Part shown: positions 45,502 through 55,447 of the stretch, one piece after another | How the letters are laid out: every line of letters starts with the position of its first letter | Position numbering within the stretch: position 1 is the stretch's first letter | Assembly (NCBI GenBank): GCA_036346275.1 | Contig: CM070711.1 | Location: 50,965,435-51,029,434, forward strand | DNA from: Otatea glauca | Lineage: Eukaryota; Streptophyta; Magnoliopsida; Poales; Poaceae | DNA: 64,000 bases | Direction: 5' to 3' | Notes under the pieces: generated by a model | Database searches by the model: none | What the model saw: the letters and a program-made list of their open reading frames with translations, nothing else | What the model was told of the DNA's origin: nothing | Program-made: the position numbers and the translations under genes

Positions 45502-46554
45502 TTATTCCGCCAGGTCTTGGTCGTCGGCCCCCTCATATTCATATCCCTCCACAGTAACATCAGCATCATTATAAACATTCATATCATCAAGAAAATCGCC
45601 TTCTATCTCATATGGGTAGGTGGACTCAACATGATCTGAAAAACAATAGAGAAAGCAAGGCTGAGTACTCCAGTACTGAGCAAGCCACGAAACCTTTATG
45701 CATGGGTATATAATTATACTTTTTGGCCACCGAGCCGCTACTCCAAAGTAGTAATTTACCAAAAGTACAATTTCCCTATTTGTTATAAAAAATCAAGTTT
45801 TAACTTTTAAATCTACTGACTGCAAGACAACATGGGGTTTTACATCCTGTGTTAGAGGAAAACCCACACGATGCACTTCCAAACCCGGAAGCTAGGAGTG
45901 ATATCACATTTGACTCTGATCAGAGGTGTACTGCTTTGTCTATAGCATCACTTGGCTTATTGTCACAGTGCGCTTCCTTAGGCACACTAATAAACCAAAG
46001 AAACAGAACGTTTGGCCAATCGTACTCTGACCTCTGCCATACCACCTTGCCTCACCAAAGGCACGTGGGTCGAGACTCCTCCCCCGACGTCTCACCTTAG
46101 GGTGACTGCCCTCACCTGGCACAGTCACCTTTCTCACCTTGGCAAAGTCAACTACTTGTTGGTTACTTAGTTCAGCCCGTCCCATACCGGGTCTATGATC
46201 AGCACGGTTTGCGCCGATTTTGAGGTAAGCACCAGTTTGGTTTGTCCTTAAATGATATCCTATGTGGAGGAGCCCTGATTTCCCTAACAACCCAACCGGG
46301 GTTGTTCATACCCTGAACTCCTCCACCCACCAAATATCTCCATAACCCCACCAGGGTTATGGTTTTACTACTGGATCTAGCTGATCCACTTGACATGTTT
46401 TAATTTCTTTTAGAAATTAGTCTTTTGAGATGAATGCAAGAGTTTTAAAACAACCCAAGCCACAAAATCAGTTCACAAGACATGGTCGAAGGGCGACTTG
46501 CCTGGATGTATGATCACAGAGCTGTCCACAGCATGAAGTGGCTCTAGCTGCCCT
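45502..46554 (-). other. LTR acidic exon cassette, family C copy
   Basis: Exon 2, 46502-46554 (53 bases), after ..AATAACAACAG, encodes GQLEPLHAVDSSVIIHP and ends CCAG/GCAAGTCG. Exon 3, 45502-45635, after CTATTGTTTTTCAG, encodes HVESTYPYEIEGDFLDDMNV, then YNDADVTVEGYEYEGADDQD and LAE with a stop. Phase 1 join as in families A and B, again with a GC donor. Intron 866 bp, no stop in either exon. This is the longest exon 3 seen (44 codons with stop). Confidence 0.5.
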
Positions 46555-46939
46555 CTGTTGTTATTGTGGAGATTTCCTAATAAGAGTATCAAGCTTTTAA
46601 TATTTATATTTCTTAAATTGGGTTTAATTTCTAATGTAAATTTTCCATCAAGCGATTTGTAAAATGATTTACTAATGCCTGCATTTTGGGATTAGTGACT
46701 TTTCATTCGATTTATCTATATATGTATAAATGGTAGTTGGATCTTAATTTATTTCAAAGAAAAACAAGAAATAAAGTTTGATCTTGTTTTCTACTGTTTT
46801 TCTTGATTTATTTCCTTACTCTGCTATATTGGTTCAGATAAAAATATATATTTATTTATTTTATATTTTACTTACTTGCTCATTTATCCATTCATTTAAT
46901 ACGTGTATGTACATATATATATATCTTTATTATTGTTGT

Positions 46940-46992
46940 TTTTATTCCAATTATTATTATTATTCTATTATTATTATTATTTGTTTTTTTAT
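46940..46992. repeat. (ATT)n microsatellite
   Basis: Imperfect ATT repeats just upstream of the gene-like segment. Confidence 0.8.
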
Positions 46993-47880
46993 TTTTTTTA
47001 CCGGCCGACCCTAATTTTTTTCCTTCTCGGCCCACTGGCCCAACACCTTAACGCTGATCCTACCTCTTCTCTCTCTTTTCTCCTATCCCCATTCAGCCGC
47101 CACCCCTAACCTCCCTCTCTCTCAAGCGCCTCACCTCCCTCACCTCCTTCCCGAGCGCCGCCGCTTCCTCTCCCGGTCGCCGCCCGCCTCTTCCCCTTCG
47201 CGAGCCGCCGCCTCTGGCCCTTGGCCTCTGACCTCCGGCCCCTCTCCTCTTCCCCCTCACTCTCTTACGCTCCGTCGCCTCCCTCCCCTTTTCGCCGAGC
47301 ACCGTTGCCTCTTCGACGCCACCGCCGGCTTCTCTGCCCCACGCTGCCACCCTCCTCCATCCTTCCTCCTGCCCGAGGCTAGCCCGCCACTCCGCGCCAC
47401 CGCTTGGACCCGGTGGATTCGACGATCCTAGGCGCCATCAAGTCATCTGACGACTCCCTCTCTCGTCCCCCATGCCGTAGCCGCCCTTGGTCCCGAGCGC
47501 CGCCAGCTCCTCCCCTACTCCCTCCGCCATCGCCCACTCGATGGATCCGACGGATTCATGTCAGATCTGGCGTTTTCCCAAGGTAAGTTCTTCTCAACAC
47601 TCTTATTGTATTTCTTTTCTTCTACCCCCAAGTTCATCCTCTCCTTTCTTATTCTAGATCATATCATGCGGTTGTCGTCGGCCTGATGCTTCTGACACCA
47701 GTGAGTGGACTCGGGCCCGAGAGGTCATGCGCACGAGGCACGGCGACCACCCGCACCATCCACCACCGCTCGGCCATGACCGGCCGCACTCACACCCTGA
47801 CTGCGGTACAACCAAGGGTGCACCCTTCCCCTTCAACCCTAAAAGCTAAGCACCCAATCTGACCCCCCCCCCCTTTTTTT
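46990..47880 (+). other. Plus-strand gene-like segment inside the family C LTR
   Basis: From AT-rich sequence it changes to a plant-leader-like stretch: CGGCCCACTGGCCCAAC (promoter-type GGCCCA motifs), CTTCTCTCTCTTTTCTCC, then a CpG- and C-rich first exon, a 75-bp intron with canonical ends (47583-47657) and a second exon to about 47850. A C13/T7 run follows at 47863. The strand is opposite to the LTR. It looks like a captured gene start or an independent small gene. Confidence 0.5.
47541..47849 (+). CDS. Hypothetical 77-residue spliced ORF
   Basis: ATG at 47541; exon 1 coding part 47541-47582 (MDPTDSCQIWRFPK) ends CCCAAG/GTAAGT; exon 2 47658-47849 starts after CTTATTCTAG and stays open (IISCGCRRPDASDTSEW, then His/Pro-rich HPHHPPPLGHDRPHSHPDC) to TAA. 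The donor and acceptor are both excellent and splicing joins two frames without a stop. Not similar to anything I know; basic, His/Pro-rich, no signal peptide or membrane segment. Upstream in-frame stop at about 47475 fixes the ATG. It may be part of a longer captured gene. Confidence 0.4.
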
Positions 47881-48240
47881 ATACAAACTCTGCTTAGATG
47901 TTGCATATAGGTTTCGAATTTGCTCTCAGTTGATTTAGCTTGAATGCAGACTCCTGTATATGATGTGTTATTCTAGGATCAAAAGAGCATGCTGAATCAT
48001 TTATATGAAATGGTTATCTCAGCTTGATTATTAAACCCAGGGCTTTAGTGCATATGATGTTGTTTTGTAAACAGAAGTGTATGTGTATTACTTGTAGATA
48101 TATTCATTTGTTTCTCGATATGTTGGCAAGGTATCATGTAGATTATAGCCTGTGATTATGAGGCATATAAATATATATAGATGTTTTGAGATCTAAAGAC
48201 AGAGAGAATTGCATATATTATTGTGTTCTACATTAGTGTT

Positions 48241-51200
48241 TGTAAGGACCCGAATCCACTGATTCGAACCCACTGTGTTTACCGCACTAGTCCCAGGATC
48301 AACGCTAGTGCACACAGCTCAACATTGGTACATATCACATCATACTCAAAGATAATAGAATAATAGTTCATTTATTGATATAGCTAAATGTATGATCTTA
48401 TGACCGACTTACATTATTAAGCCACGCAGGGCAAGACTGGAAATATAAGCTAATAATTAAGCAGCGGAAAGTAGAAAACGTAGATAGCTCATCAATTCAC
48501 CACAGGCAACCGACAAGGCTCGGACCCTAATGACTCGTGTCTTCCTGGACTTCCTCTTCCAACACAGGTGTAGATTCTTCAACTGTTGATTATTGTTGTT
48601 TGGCAAGGGTGAGTACTTAAAGCACTCAACAAGTTGTGCACTGAATGCAATTCTATGTAACTATATGTAAGGCTTATTCCAATGGATAGGCTATCATGGC
48701 TATTTTGCAATAAGCGACATTTATGAACAAGTATAATGAAAAGATTGTAAAGACTGTAAAACAAATAGCAATAATAAATAAATTCAGTATTTCTCAAGTA
48801 AACCAAGTTTCCAATCCTAAGTCAAATTCTATCTTCCACATGGCATTCCGCCATCCCAACCAAATTGTCCATTTAATTAAGCTAACCCTTAATCAGTAAT
48901 TCCGAGCATTGCTCAATACCGCGAGCACGGCTATCCGAATAGTTTCACACTCTGCAGAGATTATGCACTTTACCCACGTGATACAACCAAACACCACCAA
49001 GGCGAGTGATTATAACAAAGCCTTTACAATGCGCTGGCTTAACCCGGTACCACCCGCTAAGGTTTCAACACTGGTGGGACTGGTTACCACATCCAGGGCC
49101 CCCCTCTTGCGCCATGTGAATTACTCCATAACTCGGGAACTCACACCGACCACGATAGTACCAAAATTAAGACATTGCAAATTACTCAGCTAGGCTGGCC
49201 CATACCAGACATGTGGTTGCATGATTAACTCAGGTCAAAGGCTTACAAGGTTAGGTCCTTAGTGTGATCAAGGCAAGACATCCACATACCCTCTGCCCAT
49301 CGGGCCCACCTTGGCATCCTCGCCCCTTGTCACTTGCCCCAATCTAAATGATTATCACCCAGTTGATTACCAAGCACCACGTACTATCAACAATTCAACA
49401 TCGTTGCGTGACATGACTCGCCACAACAACTCAATCTCATCGTGTGATCCCACATGACACACAAGTTCATAACATTGTTCCATATTCCATTAATCAAGAT
49501 TAATTATCAATGATTCCAACACATGTGATGATGTGGCATGGCTAAGCAACTAATACGGACTAACCATCCCATGTTGATTATCATTACTAACCAACTATAA
49601 TGAACCAATCTAGGGTGACAATAAATTATAGCATACAATGACAAGGTAGGGTATAGATCAAATTGGTATAATAGCTAAGTCCCAATTTAATTTGAAATAA
49701 TTGTATACTTGAAATACTATGCAATATGGTAAAACAAATATAGCAATTTTATAAACATGGGTTCAACATGATCAAAGCACAACTTGCCTTGGAATAGGTC
49801 CTGATCTGGTTCTGGAACTTGCTCTTGAGTTGCTGGATCTTCCTCCGAAGCGTCGCACAATTCAACGTCTACGCGTGCCGAAGGAGAAAAGCAAATAAAT
49901 ACCAAAACAGAGAGCAAATGAACTCAAAAAATCAAATAAAATTCACCATTAAATATATCTCAATTTTACAAATTTTTAGAAATTTGAATCACTCGAATCC
50001 GAGTTACGATGCAAAAGATATAGCCTTTTGAAGTTTGAAATAAATACTGAGATTACAGAAATTAGAAATTCAGAATTAACACAATTATTTTTAAACTGAA
50101 AAACCGATTTATGATGTCAACGTGACCTCATGATGATGTCATCATCACAGAATTTCCAATCGGATTATTTTTCTAATTGAAAAATGCAATTATGACGCAA
50201 GCATGACGTCATGCTGATGTCAGCCCTGGCGCCAGCCAATCAGACGACGACACGCGTCTTCGGCGCATAGACTGGGTCTACGGCGCAGCGCGAGACCACG
50301 GTGAACCCGGTCTACGATGCCTCGGCACCTATGCCGACACGCGTCTCGATCTGATTGGTTGCAGCACCGCCCCACCGATGCGCAACATGCGTCACGCATC
50401 TACGGCCCGATCTGATCGAACGGTGACAGACACACGCGACGCGGCTCGATCTCAACCGTTCACTCAGATCCGATGGCCACGAACTCACCCGAAACTAATG
50501 GCGAAGCGGCGGCGAGGAAATCCACCGGAGACGAAGAAGAAACACGGGCGACGGCGTTCCGGCGCGTTTCCGACGTGAAGAAGTGGAGTAGTCGATGCGG
50601 CACACCTCGGCGAGTTCGGATCTGGGACCCAAAGCGTCGAAAGTTGACAGACCGGCGACGTACTCGAGCAAAACCCGCGGCGGCTTCAACGTTCTACTCC
50701 GGCGAGCTCCCGGGCGCGCTCCTCGACTGCTCTCGCGAAACTTCACCGATCAAAAGCTGCGACTCACGCTGACGATTCTCGGGGATGATGCGGCTCTCCT
50801 TAAATAGCCTCGACGGTCGCGTACGGTGCCCGGAAGTCTAACCGACGCGGCGGCGGTGTCCTCCTCGGACACGGCGGCGGCGTCCGAGTCCCGCACGGAG
50901 ACGACACACGCCAGCCGTCCGATCAAGCCCCAACGGTCACGATCTCGCAGCTAAGATCAGATCCTAACCGCCCACGATTTCTTTCCAACGGCGAAGATTC
51001 CCCTGAGTCCCAAACCGGTACGACTTTGTCTCACCCGTGCGATCTTGATCCAACGGCGGAGATGCAGTTTCCCGAAGCAGGCCGAACGGGCCGCGTTCAT
51101 TGGGCCGCACGCATACAGTGTATGGGCCGAGCCCAACACTGTTCACCGATTTTCAAAAAGATTTCCCATTTAAAATAATTCCAGAAATTCCTTTTATTTA

Positions 51201-51457
51201 TTTTAAGCGATAAAACTAATAGGAAAAATCCAAGAAAAATCTCAAAAATACTTTGAGACATTCTGGACTTAAATAAAATATTTTTGTCAAAACTTTATTT
51301 TAACTTTGCATAAATTTAAATAGATTTGAACAAAAGGTCCATATTCTTAATTTAAAATTAATTCAAATAAATCCAAAAAATTTAAATAAATTCCAGAAAA
51401 TCATAAATGCACATTTAAGCAATAAAATATTATTTGGGCAAATTTTGGGATGTTACA
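48241..51457 (-). mobile_element. Solo LTR, family A, 3217 bp, duplication GTGTT
   Basis: Sense strand TGTAACATCCCAAAATTTGC at 51457 to ..GGGTCCTTACA at 48241, flanked by GTGTT at 48236-48240 and 51458-51462. Very similar to the copy at 22296 over the whole length. TATA-like CTATTTAAG at 50807-50799. Inserted in the long intron-like part of the family C LTR. No coding region besides the acidic cassette. Confidence 0.93.
48527..49868 (-). other. LTR acidic exon cassette, second intact family A copy
   Basis: Exon 2, 49788-49868 (81 bases): VELCDASEEDPATQEQVPEP then DQDLFQ, donor CAAG/GCAAGTT. Exon 3, 48527-48582: EESTPVLEEEVQEDTSH and stop. Phase 1. Differs from the copy at 22582 by conservative changes only (T/A, D/E). 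Intron 1205 bp with palindromes at 48904-48959. Confidence 0.5.
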
Positions 51458-51462
51458 GTGTT

Positions 51463-52460
51463 GTAGGGTTCAGATGATTGATCTTAAGGTTTTCATGTTA
51501 GATTGAAGGTATATATGCTGATACAGTTTGAAAATTAAACTCATAGAAAAGAGCATGCTTTTGAGAGTTTACTTATTACAGTATAGAATGATTATGTCAA
51601 TGCATGAATATTTGAGTTGAGACTGCGAGTGAGAATCAATGTATTGCTGAATTTAGTGTGAGCACTTGAATATATAACCATATGTGCATGATTATTGTTC
51701 TGTATATATTCTTGTTCATGGCAAGGGTTTATTTAGGTTACTGATTTGCAAGCATAAAACAGACGTTCTAATGATTTAGTATCTTTGTTGTGATCACTTT
51801 TACTCCAGTTTCATTAAAGTAACTCCTGTTATAATATGGTATTTACTTTGGGGATTGACAGATTAAAATGCATGCATGCCCCACTACTAGGGTTGAGCAG
51901 ATCTGATTTTTTAGTTTAAACTGACATGCATGCACTTGGCATAATGGGTTAAGGTCAACCTATTAATGAATCCCTAATTTCTCTTTTCTAGAGGTTAATA
52001 CTTGGAATGTGGTGATGAGGCATTGGCAGCATAAGGATTTTGTTCTACCTTTTTCTGTGCAAGATATGATGTTAATGCTTTACATAAAATTCTTGATCTA
52101 CTGCACTGCTTAGCTACTGAGTTTCAGACTTAAGAAAAGCGATTGCATTTATGATATAGGTTCATCTTTTGGCCTCTTAGCAGATTCCTTAGTCACCTTG
52201 GGATGTCAAGATATTACTAAACATGATTGATTGCCATTTACTACTATAGAGTACTGAATTAAAGTTGGGCACCTGATGGCTGCAGAGGAAAGGTATGCAG
52301 TGTCGATGGGGACAGATGGGAGGAAAGGCAGATGGCTGACCTCTTCCTCCTGCTGCTGCTATCAACTACTTCCTCTTGAGCACTAGGTTAGTAAATGTGG
52401 AGGGTGGAAACAGTACGAGTTGGGTGGATCACTAAAGGCTATTTTCATACCGAATGCTGC
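51463..52460 (-). other. Family C LTR, transcribed part upstream of the solo LTR insertion
   Basis: On the LTR sense strand this follows the TATA box (52468-52461). A short leader/first exon ends CTGCAGCCATCAG/GTGCCC at about 52265; the rest is AT-rich and intron-like. No open frame of note. Confidence 0.4.
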
Positions 52461-53889
52461 CTTATATAGTGGCTTTTGTAGGGTAAAACCTGGGCTGTAA
52501 ATCTGTGGGCCGGTTGGGGTCTAATAGGGCAGGTGGAGGGCATGCAACACGTCACCTGCCACTTGTCTGCGAGAAGGAAGAGACTAGGCAGCTTGCTGCC
52601 AGCTGAGCAGAGCTGCGGAGAAAAGATTTGCAGGTCGGTTTGTATGGGCAAAAAAAATCTGGCAGCCAACTGGAGGGATGGGCACAAGGCTGGCAGTGAG
52701 CTGGACGAATGGGCAAGGAGAGAAACAAATGGGTAGTTGGCTGATCGGTGCATAAGCCGGTTCACAGATTTGAAAGCATAGCCAGGAATTTTGATTGCAT
52801 CTTGTAGTTGTAAATTTGATATAAGCATGTAATTTGGACTTGATTAAACTTCTTGATAGCTTGAATGTTACAACCTTGAGTATGGGCTGATCTGATACAA
52901 GAGATGTACTTTGTGGAGACAACAAGAATTGTGAGTTGTATACTTGATGTTCATGGATGTAATTTAAATTTGTCTAATCATTCAGATGATTTAAATGGGT
53001 ATATATATGTATGAGGTTATATTTTGATTGTTGGGTTGATTTCTTTTTATGATAAGCTGATTAGTCTGATTAGAAGTGATGCGCATTAGATTTGATTCAA
53101 AGAGCGTGAGAAAATATATATATGCACATACACATACCTATATCAGTTATGGTCTTTGATTGATCAAGAGAATTAAATGCGCATAGATATGAAATCTTTC
53201 GGATAATGGTTTTTTTTGTGTACAGTATTTGACTTTAACTTGAAATGCTACTAAGAGAGGATTTAGAACAGATGAATTGGGTCTTTAGAAATTCTATAAA
53301 TTTGGGTGGGTTTTATACTGTATGTAAAAGTTATGCCCGTTTTACTGAACACTGCGCAATCTAGAATTGCCTGGGACTTAACTTCTTCCTTCCACTTAGG
53401 CATTTTTATAAAATTCTGACAATGTTTTGTTAGTTTATTTAAATTTTCTGTTATTGATTTTCCATAAGCATCAAATTAAGTTTAATAGTTCTGAACCTTT
53501 TTTTAGGATCAATTAGTTCTGTATATGATGTAATAAAAATTTGAAGATGATCATGCTCATACATTTTTAAATAAATCTGACCGTCTCACTATTCCTAATC
53601 ATCAAATACTATTTTTTATTTTCTTAAGGCATTAAATGCTTTCAAACTCCTTTGAGACTTTTTGGTAATGTTCTAGAGTTATCCTTTAATTTAAATAAAT
53701 TTTCTTCAGAATTTATCCTTATGTGGTTTTAAATTTAAAGATTGGAAAATAGAGATTAAATCAATGAAAATGATTTTCTTAAAGATCAAAAATTCAAGAA
53801 AAACATGGAAAATAGGGAAATTTAGAATAAAATCAAAATTCCAACTAAAATTTATATTTTATCTATCTTTGCATTTTTAGGATGTTACA

Positions 53890-54039
53890 GGCTAATAATG
53901 TTCTTGTTATCCTAGAAGGCTGTCGACGCAACTCATTTCTATTAGCAAGAAGTAATTCATATTTAGGAGTGTTTGTAAATTAATTCATGTTTAGTACGCC
54001 TTCGTGTAGCTTGGTTTAACAAATGGGAACTAGAAACTA
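53890..54039. other. Short spacer
   Basis: No gene seen. Its last base, A at 54039, is the host base next to the Helitron 3' end. Confidence 0.5.
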
Positions 54040-54671
54040 CTAGATAAGTGAACGCGGCGTGTCACGCCGCATTTGTCGCTCCCAACGCGAGTAAACCGAG
54101 AAAACGCGCGATTGCTCCCCACGTAAAAAAATGGTAAAAAGGATATAAACATTTTTTTTGCCGCGGCCGCCGCTCCCTACACGAGCAAACCAAGAAAACG
54201 CGCCACTGCCGCTCCCTACGCGAGCAAATCGAGGAAACACGTGAAACGGTTGAAAGGATAACCTACGTGAGCAAATCGAGGAAACACGTGAAACAGTTGA
54301 AAGGATACAAACATAATTACGTTTATTTCGCATTTATTCGTATGAGCCACCGCGGCGTGTCACGCCACAACCGCCGCTCCCCACGTAAAAATGGTAAAAA
54401 TGATATAAGCGTTTTTTTTCGGAAAAGGACCTAAGTGGTTTTTTTTCCGAAAAAAGACCTAAACGCTATGCTTAAAAACACAAAAAGGACCTAAAGGTAA
54501 TATATTTTTCTTTTTCCAAAAAAGGACCAAATCGTACCTTTTTTTCGGAAAAAAGACCTAAACGTAATTTTTTTCGAAAAAGGACATAAGCGTAATTTTT
54601 TCCCTACTCGGCTCGAGCCAGCTCAAACTCACGAGAGGACCGAGACTCTTCCAGAAATAATAAAGGGGTGA
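54040..54671 (-). mobile_element. Non-autonomous Helitron, copy 1 of a tandem pair
   Basis: Minus strand: starts TCACCCCTTTATTATTTCTG at 54671 and ends with a hairpin (GCGGCGTG-A-CACGCCGC), ten bases, and CTAG at 54043-54040, followed by T. TC start, terminal hairpin about ten bases before CTRR, and A/T target are the Helitron rules. Filled with degenerate repeats of GGACCTAAACG and GAGCAAATCGAGGAAAC. No Rep/helicase. Confidence 0.8.
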
Positions 54672-55208
54672 CTAGGTAAGTGACTGCGGCGTGCCACGCC
54701 ACGACCACCGCTACCCACGCGAGCAAATCGAGAAAACGAGCGACTGCCGCTCCCTACGCGAGCAAATCGAGGAAACACGCGAAACGGTTGAAAGGATACA
54801 GACGTAATTGCATTTTTTCACATTTATTCGGTAGAATGGTTGAAAGGATGTAAATGTATCTGAGTTATCGTGGCGTGCTACGCCGCTCCACACGTAAAAA
54901 ATGGTAAAAATGATCTAAACGTTTTTTTCCGAAAAAGGACATAAAAAGGACCTAAACGTTTTTTCGGATAAGGACAAAAAAGGACCTAAACGTAATACTT
55001 AAAAAGGCCAAAAGTACCTAAATGTAATATATCTTTTTTTCGAGAAAGGACCTAAACGTAACATTTTTTTCGAAAAAGGACTTAAATGTATTTTTTTCCA
55101 AGAAGGACCTAAGCGTAATTTTTTTTCGCGGCTCGGCTCGAGCCGCGTGCCGAGCCGACTCAAACGAACCAGAGCACGGGAACTCTGCCATCTTTAATGA
55201 AGGTATGA
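54672..55208 (-). mobile_element. Non-autonomous Helitron, copy 2 of a tandem pair
   Basis: Minus strand: starts TCATACCTTCATTAAAGATG at 55208 after host A (55209) and ends hairpin (GGCGTG-G-CACGCC), AGTCACTTAC, CTAG at 54675-54672. The next base is the T of copy 1's TC, so the two are joined without any host base. Same internal repeats as copy 1, including GTTTGAG(T/C)(C/T)GGCTCG near the 5' end. Confidence 0.8.
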
Positions 55209-55447
55209 TTTCTAATAGCCAGGCTCACGAGCCATCACAAGCCGGTTCGAGTATCTTTCAAGCTGAGCCAAATAAGATTTCTGGCCCTTGTCCTAAATGT
55301 GAGCCGAGCGGTAGTTAAGACCGAGCTTGCACGAGCCGGCTTGCTTGGCTCATTTCTAGCCCTACCTAAAACTCACCTTCGAGATTTGATGTTTCAGTTC
55401 TAAAATTCCATGAAACTCGCTCTAATTTTGGAAACTTTCGGGGAAAC
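55209..55447. other. hAT-MITE-like flank, diverged
   Basis: Contains repeated GAGCC(G/A)AGC-type motifs and, inverse, TAGGGCTAGAAATGAGCC (about 55355-55372), which resembles hAT MITE ends. The other end would be beyond the Helitron pair; not proven. Confidence 0.35.

Larger units (their letters stand above)
45265..53889 (-). mobile_element. Family C LTR with internal insertions
   Basis: Sense strand starts TGTAACATCCTAAAAATGC at 53889 and ends ..AAAGTGGGGGCATCACA at 45265. TATA box TATATAAG at 52468-52461. Acidic exons at 46554-46502 and 45635-45502. It contains a solo family A LTR (48241-51457) and a plus-strand gene-like segment (about 46990-47880). Flanks TTGTA and GGCTA do not match, and neither a primer site nor a polypurine tract adjoins it, so it is not clearly solo or part of an element. 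Ends and exon order are the evidence that it is one LTR. Confidence 0.6.

Noticed and set aside
47093..47350. Minus-strand 85-residue Arg/Glu/Gly frame
   Set aside because: Shadow of the CT-rich plus-strand leader; the plus strand has the splice sites and promoter motifs.
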